Below are positions 29,680-40,799 of a DNA stretch of 64,000 bases, piece by piece. The stretch lies in NCBI GenBank assembly GCA_977006965.1, contig OZ345358.1, forward strand, positions 2,294,001-2,358,000, written 5' to 3'. Origin of the DNA: Phymatolithon calcareum (lineage: Eukaryota; Rhodophyta; Florideophyceae; Hapalidiales). Below the pieces are notes generated by a model. The model worked only from the letters and a program-made list of their open reading frames with translations. It had not been told where the DNA came from and did no database searches. The translations under genes were made by a program, and so were the position numbers. The first letter of the stretch is position 1, and every line of letters starts with the position of its first letter.

Positions 29680-31077
29680 ATGCCCGTCGAATTCTTCGAA
29701 ATGGTGATGTGCGAAGCTGATCACGCTCGATGGCATAATTGGCTTTCCTCGCGAAACGGGCGATTTGTCCTCGACAATCTAGTGCATGAGTATGAGGGCG
29801 TAGTCACACTGGAGGAGTCATTAGGCGTACTGCACGACCGCATCAAACTTCGACTTGGGATGGGAGCGCGCACGGAGCAGTCTACCAACGTTTTGCTGTG
29901 GACTATAACCACGTCCACGGAGATTGCATTCTACGCGCTATTTTTAGCAGGCATTGCCAAAGCACTAGGGGCAAAGGGGAAGTCCGATCGGCGTCAGCGG
30001 CTTTACAGCCTGTTCATCGGAAAGATCGATCGTCTGGCAGAGTTGCAAGACCTCTCCCATCTACTAGAAAACCTCCCGCAAGTCACCATCGGCCGTCGGA
30101 TGAGTCTAGGGCCCGACAAGGAAGATTTACTGCTGGGTGAACTACTCTGCGCCCCATTCTGTCTTGTGGCGTCATTGTCGTATGTGAATAAGCTAGCGGA
30201 CGCTGCGCCTATTATCGCGTCGCACAACAAAGCGCAAACGCACTCACTTCCAAATGGAACGCTCTACTCTTCTGTGCTGTATTTGCAGGAGTTGAAGCCG
30301 GCAACCGACATCACTATCCGGCTAAATAGTGCAATTCCTGACGATGTCGCGTTCGGTCTTACGCGCATCGTTTCGACATTTCCCAACTGGGAACGACCGC
30401 ACATCCGTGCCGCGGTAGACGATGTCGCCACGGTTGCTCATCCCACTGTATCTGCGCTCTCGCGAATTAAGTATCACCGTGATGGCGGGGTTATGTCTTT
30501 GCCGGCATGGCAGCGTATCGGCGTTGTAACTTACGTCATCGCGTCAATAGCAGCCGCCGCCTGCGTTGCGGCTTTCAACGTCGCCAAACGTAACAACTGG
30601 TACGAACGAGTGACGGACGGTGTGGCTACGGCTGGTTTGTTGGTGTTCACCGTGGTCGAGCTCCTCAAGCTTTCGTCAGAAGACGAGAATGTCATTCGCA
30701 GCACAATTCTTCCCAAGCGCATCCTGCGCTATGAAAGAGCTGTCGTGAGCACGTTGGGACTTCGTAATATTGCAGAGCTCAAGCGCGCCATCTGTCACCC
30801 TGACAACGACGCCCTTGAATGGTTACACCCACAAGACTGTTGCTATGCAGGCGCGGTTGCTACAGGAACCATTCGAGTGCACGGTGGGATGTCGCTTCTC
30901 GACTTCCGCAAGACCGGAGCCATCATCATCGGCGATCTCGTCTTCCCAAGAGTCACAAATGATTGCGGCAACTTTCTGCGAATCGACTATGACTTCCTTG
31001 GAAGCATTCAGCAAGGCTCGGGACGAAATTGCGGCCCTGATTATCCGCTCCTCGCCGTCACAGCGCACCTTAAATGA
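29680..31077 (+). CDS. Unrecognised 465-residue membrane protein family, member 1
   Basis: A single uninterrupted frame from ATG (MPVEFF) to TGA. Residues 1-270 are soluble, with conserved blocks WLSSRNGRFV (21-30), KSDRRQRLYSLF (101-112), DKEDLLLGELLCAPF (146-160) and SLPNGTLYSSVL (189-200). Two membrane spans follow at about 281-300 and 314-330, separated by a short NNWYER loop. The last 130 residues hold KRAICHPDNDALEWL, a DCCYAG cysteine pair and LLDFRKTGAIII. A weaker hydrophobic patch lies at 81-96. There is no signal peptide. Two paralogues of exactly the same length are in the window. I do not recognise the family; a membrane-anchored protein with both large parts on one side is inferred from the two close spans. 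Confidence 0.85.
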   Translation: MPVEFFEMVMCEADHARWHNWLSSRNGRFVLDNLVHEYEGVVTLEESLGVLHDRIKLRLGMGARTEQSTNVLLWTITTSTEIAFYALFLAGIAKALGAKGKSDRRQRLYSLFIGKIDRLAELQDLSHLLENLPQVTIGRRMSLGPDKEDLLLGELLCAPFCLVASLSYVNKLADAAPIIASHNKAQTHSLPNGTLYSSVLYLQELKPATDITIRLNSAIPDDVAFGLTRIVSTFPNWERPHIRAAVDDVATVAHPTVSALSRIKYHRDGGVMSLPAWQRIGVVTYVIASIAAAACVAAFNVAKRNNWYERVTDGVATAGLLVFTVVELLKLSSEDENVIRSTILPKRILRYERAVVSTLGLRNIAELKRAICHPDNDALEWLHPQDCCYAGAVATGTIRVHGGMSLLDFRKTGAIIIGDLVFPRVTNDCGNFLRIDYDFLGSIQQGSGRNCGPDYPLLAVTAHLK

Positions 31078-31811
31078 CATTATCAAATGGCCTTGCGCTT
31101 GTGCTCACTGTTCTCCGGAATAATGAGGATTTTCACGGCGCTCTGCTCCACAGATTGCATCTTGTCTTCACTCCGAAGCAATATTTGTTGCGGTCTTCTG
31201 AGCTTTCGTCAAAATAGAACTGAAAAAGTGTCTTCTACAGGGTAAACTTCACGCTACTGCTCGTTTCCACGGAGAGATCGATGGCTTGGTTAAACACGTT
31301 CTCACTGGGGCACTTTTTGCAAGGTTTGTTTTCGGTTCGTTGAGTACACGTGGAATTACGGGTGCTTCGACTCGAGACCGAGTTGGGCACACCGATTATT
31401 CTTTGCAGTTTGAGTTACATAGAGTATGATACATCGTTTGGCGATCGTATTCTCAGGAGTTTGTAGCCCCGAGTTCGAGGATCTTCATCATTATCATTCC
31501 ATTCTGCATCGTAAAGGTAAACGCCTTGTTCATTCAACCTATCTACCACATCGGTGAAATGGAGGTGGAGGCCAGTGTCCGTACCTGGCGTCGCGAGCCA
31601 GAGGAAAACCACTTTGCAGTCCGACGACTGATTGGAACTCTGCAAGACATTTATCGTATTGCATTTAGTGATCCTGTCCGTTTCCAAGCTCCTTCCTAAG
31701 CTACAGTCCCTGTTCTAAGTTGCATTCCTCGATCGAAACCAAGCCTGTTGTGTCTTGTGCTACATCAAGATATGCTTTCGTTTCGCGTGTTACCGCCCGT
31801 TGATAAGCGCA

Positions 31812-31834
31812 CCCCCCCCCCCCCCCCCGCCCCC
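31812..31834 (+). repeat. Poly-C tract
   Basis: Seventeen C, one G, six C. The complementary strand could form a G-quadruplex. It is also a likely assembly or polymerase slippage point. Confidence 0.9.
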
Positions 31835-32039
31835 CGCTGGTCAGATCGCCGAATCTATTTGTTAAAATTAGTCCTACAATCTCCAAGCTCAATTCGGTGT
31901 GTTTTCTTCCCATTTACGCCCAGAACGGCGCTCGCAGCTCGTCTTTGCCCTCAAAAAACGTCATTCCCTCCTACTCTTGGCGAGAGAACCTTGTCAAATA
32001 AGCGTCATAGATACTACGCCTGTGTGCTATGTTATATCA

Positions 32040-32560
32040 CAATACGGCTCGTACATACAGTTCAGTATAAGCTCGTTTTCCGATTTGTCTCATCGACACA
32101 TATCCTGCTCCCTGATGGCTCGTTTTTTGCGAAAAATTGATATCTGCACTGAATTCTATTCTTGCAAAGTCAATTCTTTCACACCAAGAGTATAAGGCGC
32201 TTGATGAACACTCAACGATGGTCAGCGCAGCTCACCGGCTCTTACAAATCCATCGAAGTACTCAACCTATACTTCTAAAAAGGAGTAGTTCGGCGACTTG
32301 GTGGCTAGAGCACCCATCATGACACTACCGCCCGGATGCTGCGTACCGCTGCTACAGATGAGTACAATGTCTAATCAGGTGTCCGGAGTTTCATGTTCAG
32401 CATGAAAGAAGGGGAAAACAGGCATGATGTAAACCAAGGCCACACTCTGGGAAGTGGTGTGCCATTTTTTGTTCCCTTAATCAACGACTACGTGAAACAT
32501 CCGAAGAAATGCTTTGTCCAAGACCTTGGTACGACTGACGAGGAGGCAGATATGAAGGTC
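32040..32560 (+). repeat. Downstream duplicated block, copy 1
   Basis: Co-linear with 62404-62900 (CTCGTTTTCCGAT, GAGTAGTTCGG and GTGAAACATCCGAAGAA blocks). Together with the shared upstream region this shows genes 1 and 3 arose by a duplication wider than the coding region. Confidence 0.8.
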
Positions 32561-33761
32561 TCTAAGTTTTCAAACTAGAATAGCATTGTGAAGTGTGCTC
32601 ACCGTCACGAATCAATTCGTCGAATTATTATGAAATGCCCAAGTGATCGGTTTCCGTTATGAAGCCTGTCCCGCTGCTCAGGCTTCGTTCATTTTACCGT
32701 GAAATTACAGAGAAGCAGAATACCTCTAGTCTCATCCGTGCTGCGCTGTACAACTCCATCGTATCTCTGAACGAGGATTACATCGAATTGCAAGCCTTGT
32801 CTCCAGGACCCGATATCTCCGTCAAAGTACTATTTCAATGTCTTCCTCTATAGAATGACTGTTTCACCATCGCTTCTCTTGATTCTTTCCTGGACACCTT
32901 CGTAGTGCGATACTAATCGTCTTTATTTGTAGCAAGGACATTAGAACAGAATTAACTGGCGGTAGTGGTCAAACAAAAGCTATTCAGAGAAGGCCTGATT
33001 AAAATCTGAAATTGTGAAGGCGGGGTCCCAAGCGGAATCTAGTTCATGTACACATGGACTCCAAATGCCCAATGAGGATACCCCTTAATTTCCGCATGAA
33101 ATTCATCTGTGTAGGTCCTTAACCATCAGACACTCCATCTAAATCTTAGTCCATTTCTTAACTCAAATTTTGAAGTGCTGACTTTTTGAAATTAGGTGGA
33201 AGCTTTCGAGAATTGCGAAATGTTAAGCTTTTTCAGCGATATCTGCTGTCTCAGATGTTGAGAACAAAATTACAGCTGGGCTTTCAGGTGCAAAGTCCAA
33301 ACGCCCAGCAAAGTTTATCCGCCCCGGACCACGTGGGATCTGCAATCGAGGACAAGGAGCAGAATGTGCTCCTCGCACATCCTACGTATGATTGCTTTTC
33401 GGCGTCGCACCAAAAAATAAGTAAAAATATTTATTTCGCACTTTTAAGTGGTCACTTGTTTCAATTTCTCAATTCCCCCGCGGGGCCAAAATTTGATCCG
33501 GGGGACACATTTAATGGTACACGTGCTCCCCAGATCGGAGAACTCGGATTTCAACAAAATTTGTCGAAATTCAAGATCTCCGATCATTCACAGCTAATTT
33601 TAATTTAGCTGTGAGTGTATCGTATACCCCAGATAAACGGCAGATCTGATCTACCAGAGACGGCAGTAACTTGCTTTTTGGTCGTTCGGTTACCTGTAGC
33701 GAGAGAAACTGTCTCGTAAAGCTGCTGCGGTCAGATCTAATTCTGCCATTAACTTTTGACA

Positions 33762-35159
33762 GTGCAAGTCGAATTCTTCGAAGTGTTAGTACGTGAAACC
33801 GATCACGCACGGTGGCCGGAGTGGCTTTCTTCGCGAAACGGGCGCTTTGTCCTGAGCACTGTTGTGCATGAGTATGAGGATGTAGTCACCCCCGAGGAGT
33901 CACTAGGCGTGCTCCACGACCGTATCAAACTACGACTTGAAATGGCAACGCGCAAGGAGCATCCTAACAACTTCGTCATAATGACGATGGCCACGTCCAC
34001 GGAGATTGCATTCTACGCGCGATTGGTTGCAGGCATTGCCAAACTGCTCGGGGAAAACGGGAAGTCCGATCGGCGTCAGCGGCTTTACAGCCTGTTTGCC
34101 AGAAAGATCGATCGCATGGCTGGAATGAAAGACCTTTCAGACCTATACGAAAACCTTCCACAAGTCTCCATCGATTGTCGGATGCTTCCGCCGCCCGACA
34201 AGGAAGATTTGCTGTTAGGCGAGCTGCTCTGCGCCCCGTTCTGTCTTGCCCCTTCGTTGTCGTTCATAGACAAGCTAGCAGACTCTGCTGCCGTCATTGC
34301 GTCGCAGAACGAAGTGCAAACGCACTCACTTCCAAATGGAACGCTCTACTCCTCTGTGCTTTACTCACAGGAGTTGAAGCCGGTCAACGATGTAACTCTC
34401 AGGTTAAATGCTGCGATTCCGGACGATGTCGCGTTCGGTCCTGCGCGCATTGTGTCCACATTCCCCAACTGCGAACTACCGCATATCCGCGCCGCGGTAG
34501 ACAACGTCGCGCCGGCCGCCGATCCCGTCGCGTTTGCGATTTCGCAGATTAAGTATCACGGCCAGGGCGGCGTCACGCACGCGCCGTCATGGCAGAGTAT
34601 TGCCGCAGTAACGTACGCCTTAGCATCAATAGCAGCCGCAGTTACTGTCGCGGCTCTGAACGTGGCCAATCGGAACAACTGGTACGAACGGTTGACGGAC
34701 GGTTCGGTTACGGCTGGTTTGCTCTTGATCGCGGTTTTCGGGCTCATTAAGCTTTCTTCGGAAGACGAGAACATCATTCGCAACATAATTCTGGGTAAGC
34801 GCATTCTGCGCTATGACGAAGATGTGGTGAAAGCCTTTGGACTTCGCGATATTGCAGAGCTCAAGCGCGCCATCTGTAACCCTGATAACGACGCCCTTGA
34901 ATGGTTACACCCACAAGACTGCTGCTATGCGGGCGCGGTTGCTACTGGAAACATTCGAGTGCACGGTGAAATGCCGCTTCTCGACTTTCGCAAGACCGGA
35001 GCCATCATCATCAGCGATCGTGTCTTCCGGAGAGTCACGGATGAATACGGCAACTTTCTGCGAATCGACCACGACTTCCTTGGAAACATTGAGCAAGGCT
35101 TGGAACGAAGGGTCGGTCCTGACTACCAGCTCGCTGCTGTCACAGCGCAGCTCAAATGA
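33762..35159 (+). CDS. Unrecognised 465-residue membrane protein family, member 2 (no ATG)
   Basis: The frame is intact over the full 465 codons and aligns end to end with members 1 and 3, including the WLSSRNGRFV, KSDRRQRLYSLF, DKEDLLLGELLCAPF, SLPNGTLYSSVLY and DCCYAG blocks and both membrane spans (about 281-300 and 314-330). The codon matching the start of the others is GTG, not ATG, and the next in-frame ATG is near residue 61. The bases just before it (TTAACTTTTGACAG) look like a 3' splice site, so an upstream exon may supply the start; otherwise the start was lost recently or a non-ATG codon is used. Absence of stops or frameshifts argues against a long-dead copy. Confidence 0.7.
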   Translation: MQVEFFEVLVRETDHARWPEWLSSRNGRFVLSTVVHEYEDVVTPEESLGVLHDRIKLRLEMATRKEHPNNFVIMTMATSTEIAFYARLVAGIAKLLGENGKSDRRQRLYSLFARKIDRMAGMKDLSDLYENLPQVSIDCRMLPPPDKEDLLLGELLCAPFCLAPSLSFIDKLADSAAVIASQNEVQTHSLPNGTLYSSVLYSQELKPVNDVTLRLNAAIPDDVAFGPARIVSTFPNCELPHIRAAVDNVAPAADPVAFAISQIKYHGQGGVTHAPSWQSIAAVTYALASIAAAVTVAALNVANRNNWYERLTDGSVTAGLLLIAVFGLIKLSSEDENIIRNIILGKRILRYDEDVVKAFGLRDIAELKRAICNPDNDALEWLHPQDCCYAGAVATGNIRVHGEMPLLDFRKTGAIIISDRVFRRVTDEYGNFLRIDHDFLGNIEQGLERRVGPDYQLAAVTAQLK

Positions 35160-35689
35160 TGCAGCCAATTTGATTTGTAGTTCGTCGTCGAACACAAAGG
35201 CATACTGTATGTTTAATGATCCCTCGCTATCAACTCAGCATGTCAACTGTGCCCTTTTTGCGCCCTCATATAGATGAACGCCAGTATTGGGGAGTATTAA
35301 GCTAGGCGCACCAAAAACTCTTCCCGGCACAGGGCCTGGCTCGGAAATCTCGTATGATCTATAGATTGCAAGATAATGAAGCGTTCTCCACGATGCAGCC
35401 TAGTGGAACTTGCCATGAGAAGAGTTGTGCGAGTTCTTCATTTGTCCTCGGTCAGGTACTTCGTAGAAGAAGAAGAAGCTACCATCGCATCTGGTGACGC
35501 TTAGGGAAACACATCTGGCGGTGCACGATGACTCAATCGGAACCCAAAAGATCCATTTCGCTGAAAGTGGCATAGTCGTACACCGTAGTAGAACTGTTTC
35601 AAAAAAAGTCTTCCAGACTTGCAACAAATAACGTAAAAGGACTAGTGATTGGATTGTTAGCCATGTGGCTTAGTAAAACACTCGCGAGA
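35160..35689. other. No recognisable gene
   Basis: Downstream flank of family member 2; a 75-codon minus-strand frame at 35400-35627 has no features I can use. Confidence 0.3.
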
Positions 35690-35913
35690 CGCAAGCGACA
35701 CTGAACGAAAAACTTGCGATAATCAACTTCGAGGCCTCCTTACCCTTGTGTCCCCTGACTTCCTTATCGAAGTAAAGCTCACTGCTGACATAGACACACT
35801 CTATACAACGGCATCAAGCAACGATTCTCTCCCAAAACTGATTCAGCTACCGAACAACTCCCATTGACCAAAGTGCTTGACATCACATTCGAAAATTCAA
35901 CTGACCTGGATGA

Positions 35914-36558
35914 TTGTTTGAGAAGCCCTGTGCAATGCGACAAAAAGAGATAGCAGCTAAGGTTCCTGGCATTTTGGACGAAGCACGTACTTGCCACTAT
36001 CTCATAGGTGGTATTGAGAAAACCACTCGTTTACGCACCCTGTCCACACAGCTTCGCTCTCAGCAAAGTAAGTCAGTCGACGAATGTCGTCAAGCAATCC
36101 GCACTCTATCTGTGCCTCCCAGAACTTGTATCGCCTCCTCCGCAGTATATGGAACAAAATCATCATGTGGAGGGATAAAACGGGTATGGAATCGCGCTCG
36201 TGCAGGCGATAGGCGACGTAACCAACAGAGAAAGTACTGCCATTATCACAAGAAGCATGATAACTGCTGAAAGGCCCCGTCTCCAGAAGAGGCGAGTTAA
36301 GGATAACCGAGAACCTGCCCGAAGATCAAGTCAGCGAGAAGACCTGCCAATATTGCTGAGATTATGAAGGGATTAGAGCATAGTTCGACATACTTCGACT
36401 GCAATGACCACGAAGTAAACTCCGACTATTTTGAGTATCTCACTGACTCCGGAGCCAATATTATGCACTTCAAACGTCCACAAAACACAATGCGAGCGTA
36501 CAAATCATCTAAATACCCCCGCACTGCGACAAAGGAGCATGCGAAACTCACACATTAG
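35914..36558 (+). pseudogene. Copia A gag and protease remnant
   Basis: The gag frame ends in a degenerate zinc-knuckle-like stretch (KYCHYHKKHDNC, near 36225-36265). After several stops a second frame carries LTDSGAN (36439-36459), the aspartic protease active-site signature of Copia elements. No intact gene remains. Confidence 0.6.
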
Positions 36559-37439
36559 GAGAAGACACTAATACCAAGACGGCCCCAGCTGCCAACCATA
36601 CCCAAGGCCAACACCAGTCCATCTTTCGCGTCGAACCTTGTCTCTGTTTTCCAAATTTCCAAACAAAACGAGTCTATGATTTTCAAAGCACACGGAGCAT
36701 ATGTCATCCCGCGCCAAATAAGGCCCACGGAATCAGACATAATTGCTATGACGGCCATGCGCGACGGACTTCACAAATTCATGACAACATCGCCTCGAGC
36801 CCACCGAGAAGCAAAAGCGAATCGTTCGAGAATTATCCCACGGAAACGACCTCTCGCATGTCGGAACACAGCTAGATCCTCCCTGATGACCGAAATTCGA
36901 TCTCCGCCCCGAAGACGATACTCTTCTTTAATAGCAACAACAACATCACAACTCGCGATATTAAAAAGAGCCTGCACGGAGAAAGATCTTGCCCTCCACG
37001 TCGATCCAGCCGCACTACCTCAGAGAACTTGCACATCGTCTTTAACCACTAGAGCTATAGAAAGCTCTCCACAATGGCCAAATATAATCTTGTTCAAGGG
37101 CTACCACCCCGTCTACCTCGACCCTCATATGCACCCACATGCTCGGGTTGCGCCGTTGGTCATCAGATAAGCGGTCCATTTCGGGGACACATGCCTAAGT
37201 ATCTGAGAGGCGAGTTCCTCACCCGTGACTTATGCCAAAGCAATGTCACAAGTGTACAAGGTTGTAAACAATTTGTAACATTCACTGAATCAAAAACCTG
37301 AAGGAAGCTTGTACTCCTCTGAATATCTATGGCAGATGTTAGGAAAAAAAACTCCCGTTGCACTGCAGCGCATCGCCACACAGATGGTCACCAAAATTAA
37401 GCGATTCGCAGATGCAACGCAAGCCAGTATTATGAGCAC

Positions 37440-37645
37440 CACGGGATAATATGCAACCCAAGAACACCATACACAGCCCAAGAAAATTCCATGGAAGAGC
37501 ACGCCAATTGAGTCTTCTTTGAGCGCGTGCGGGCAACCATGTTTACTGCCAAAATGCCGTTCAAGTTCTGGGACTTCGCTCTGCTGGAAACTGTGACCAA
37601 ACAAAACCACACGTACCAGGACAGCGTGAAATAAGTGCCCGGGCT
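37440..37645 (+). pseudogene. Copia A integrase C-terminal remnant
   Basis: PRTPYTAQENSMEEHAN followed, after one in-frame TGA, by FERVRATMFTAKMPFKFW. This matches the Copia integrase segment with the third catalytic residue (TPYTPQQNGVAER-type motif and the following RARAML-type helix), here with Glu retained in MEE. Confidence 0.6.
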
Positions 37646-37939
37646 CTTTGGGAGCCCTCACGAAAGCCCAATGTGAAGAAATTCGAACCGTTTGGCTCTT
37701 TCGGATAAGTCACAGTTATCAAATAAGTCCCGCGGAAACTGAAAAAGGACAATCCCCGCGCAGTGCTCGCACGATATCTTCACCGTCCTGACACCAACTC
37801 TACCTGGTAGTAGACGAGCAGACTGAAAAAATCATCCGATGTCGGCAAGCAAGTTCAAGGCCTCTAAAAAGACTCCAAACGCATGTTAACTGCATCTCCA
37901 GTCTCTTCTAAATCTTGTGCCTCCAAAAAGAAACCGGCC

Positions 37940-38740
37940 AAGGGGGATATTGACTGTCGGTAAAAATCAGAAACTTAGAATAGCAACTTGTTGCCAACTG
38001 GCGAAAGTTGCCCCCACTCGGCTGAGTAAGGATTCTTGTTGAGAAACAGTTTGGTAGTTTCTCCTTTATTGCTTGCTTAATTTTTTCTACTCGGTCACAC
38101 CTAGTGTCCGCTTATATACTACTTTAAACACTATCATACTGAGGAACAAAACCTGTCTAAAAGCTTCCCCAGATGTTTCTAGTAACATCGAAAAGGTTCT
38201 AGAAACCACAATGTAAAAACTCTAGAAGTCACTAAGTAAATTCTAGAAACTACAAGAAAAATCCTTCGGCTCTATTTGGAAAGAATCAGCCTTCAAGGAT
38301 CGAGACATTAATCTATTTAACTAGATAAACTGTAGTCCAGTAGTATCCTAACAACTGTACAAATTGATCTAAAGTACTCTGCATACTGTATTAGAGTTGT
38401 GTACTAGAGTGTAAACCATTTGGTGTTATGTACACTTCTTATTTAAGTACAATTTTTATAGACAATCCAAACTGATGGTATTATCATACTATAAAAGTAT
38501 GAAGGATATAAAAAGTATGCTTTGCACATGTCCTATATTCGGAAAGTGTGTCATACGAAAGATACATAGAAGTAAAGAAAATATAATATTGGAATCCGTA
38601 ACTGTTCATATCACGAGATAAACACGAGCTTCTGTTTAAAAGAAACTCCATATGTACATACAAATATTAGAAATACAATAATAGGGTTTTAGAATAACAA
38701 CCGATAGTTAGAGAGAAGTAACTATTCAAATTTTGAACAA
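37940..38740. other. AT-rich block inside Copia A, possible solo LTR
   Basis: The block is preceded by AAGGGGGATATTGACTGTC, which resembles a polypurine tract and the start of an LTR. The following 800 bases are AT-rich, without ORFs, and separate integrase from reverse transcriptase. It could be a solo LTR from another copy or the 3' LTR of a first element joined to a second. I cannot decide. Confidence 0.3.
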
Positions 38741-39109
38741 CAATTGACAGACATAATCCAACGCCCACAAATCTCTCGCTGTTGCTCGCTGATATCCGTA
38801 TGCACAACTCTGGAAACTTGCATACAACAAAGAGCTCGCCTCACGTCAAAGCTTAGGCACTTTCAAATGGATCCCCAAGTGGGAAAGGCCAAAGGGCTCC
38901 ATCTTACGCCATCCATTAATCTCCTTCAGGCACAAATCTAGCTCCAAAGTGTCAGTCACGGGCCGCAAAGTTCGCATTTCATACACGAGAAATCTCACAA
39001 AAGAACACACTAATTACGAGATCAACCGCCTTGCTACTTTCGCATCCGAAAAAGCTGCAATCTGACTCTTATAGCTATCTCAGCTCAGCTCGATCTCACT
39101 ACTGAACAC

Positions 39110-40330
39110 ATAGATCTCACCTCCGCGTACTTACAAGAGGCAATCGACAAACCTAATGCATTCTACATGCACCAAGCACCAAAATTTGAAGGGAGATATG
39201 ACCGCCCCGGACACATCTCGATCATTATAAAAACCATTCTCGGATTACGGCAAGCATACTGAACGTACATGGATGGACTCAACAAACCCATGCTAGCATT
39301 CTGCTTTACAATGTCCGAGAGAGAGAAACAGGTGTATCTCATCCACAGAAAAGATGTATATTTGCTGGTTCCCACCGTTACGGACGACTTCCCTATTGCA
39401 GGATCTAACCCAAAAAGAATCGAGGAAATCAAAAAGCAGCTTCGCACAAAGTACACTCCACGCGAATTGGGACCGGATGAACATTTCATCGGATGGAAAA
39501 TCGAGCACGACAGAAAGAGCCACCTCACAAAAATCAATCAGCATGCGCTTTCTGTGCAAAATCTCGAGGACTTCGAGATGTCGAAATGCAATCCATCCCT
39601 TACACTGTTTCTCACCAAGCGCTCCCTTTTCAACACGCAGCCGGGAGAGCAGATTTTAGACCGCGAAACACACCCTTTCGGAGAAGCACTCGGTTCCCTT
39701 CGCTACCAGATTTCGGATACATCGTTAGCGCATTTGTAAGGAGTCTTAACGGTCCAACTATGCGCCATTGGAACATTTAAAGCGTCCTTGTCTGTATCTC
39801 GGTCCAACAGCTACCCTAGGAATCGTTTACCAACGCGGCCTGGGAGAATCTGTCGCCTAATCCGATGCTGACTTCGCCAACTGCATAGAAACCAAGCAAT
39901 CGACCCAGGCGAACATCTTCTCCTTCAACGCATCACCAATATCTTGGACATCACGACGCATCAAACGGTATGCAAAAGCCCATGCGAAGCAGAATACATT
40001 GAGGCAGGATAAGCAGGACAAGCAGAACAACAAGCACGATACGTGAGATCCTTACTACGATCGTACAACCTTCCCCTAACAAAACCAACACAACTTGAAA
40101 TGTAGAACACGTCTTTAATTAGTATCGCTTCATCGACAGCTCCAACGCGGCGCTCCAAGTATAGAGACGTCGCATATCATTTCATTCGCCAGCTTGTCTG
40201 CAATGAGATAATCAAACCAGAACACCATCCGTCGCGCACCCTTACGGCCGATATTCTGACCACGCCCGTCACACAGCCGCGATTCCACGTCCTGCTTGAT
40301 CAAGTGCCACTCTTTGCAGGCTTTCTGCGC
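39110..40330 (+). pseudogene. Copia A reverse transcriptase and RNase H remnant
   Basis: One frame reads DLTSAYLQEAIDKPNAFYM, then a proline-rich HQAPKFEG stretch and LGLRQAY, a stop at 39260-39262, and continues with VTDDFPIAGSN (the YVDD box with both Asp kept) and GPDEHFIGWKI. Further on SPCEAEYIEAG and DVAYHFIRQLV mark the Copia RNase H end, with several stops. The order and spacing are those of RVT_2. Confidence 0.75.
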
Positions 40331-40799
40331 CTAGCGGCGGCTATTGGATAATAGTTTTTGCAAGGAAGGCAAAACCCAGCCCTAGATAAACAACTGGACG
40401 CACCAATCTCGGACATCTAAATTCTATAATACCTTCCTACACTCCATACTACTCTACAGCGTCACCATAATTGACAATATGGAAAACGACGAGTCCCTGT
40501 ATTAGGGACCAGGCGATATACTAGAATGAACAAGTTACGAAAAGCTGTTCCTTTACAGTCTTAGGAGTGTTAATGAGGGCTTTCAAATGAACAACAAAAC
40601 AGTTCCAAAAAAACCTTCCTACAAGTAGAATTAATACCAATGAAGTCGCCCGCTCTGTAAAACTGATAAGCGGGATTATTTTTAGTAGATAGTGATCTTT
40701 TCGAGGCTCTCATCTCTTACCCAGAATTCTGTTCCGTTTCGTTGCTCAGAAAGAGCTCAATAGATGTCAATATCTTCTCACCTGTGGTTATTCACGTTC

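Larger units (their letters stand above)
31078..33640. other. Intergenic region between family members 1 and 2
   Basis: Contains a 90-codon minus-strand open stretch (31415-31687, no ATG), a C-run (31812-31834), the duplicated block 32040-32560 shared with 62404-62900, and hairpins at 33534-33582 (arms GATCGGAGA) and 33589-33613 (arms TCACAGCTAA). Small open frames at 32659-32853 and 33186-33608 show no domain. Confidence 0.4.
35690..40330 (+). mobile_element. Copia-like LTR retrotransposon, decayed (A)
   Basis: Reading the plus strand across stops and frameshifts gives the Copia order gag, protease, integrase, reverse transcriptase, RNase H. Separate entries give the landmarks. An AT-rich block interrupts it between integrase and reverse transcriptase. 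I could not define a pair of LTRs, a primer binding site or a target duplication. Confidence 0.75.

Noticed and set aside
37290-37661. Minus-strand 123-codon frame with hydrophobic stretches as a membrane protein.
   Set aside because: It is antisense to the Copia integrase remnant.
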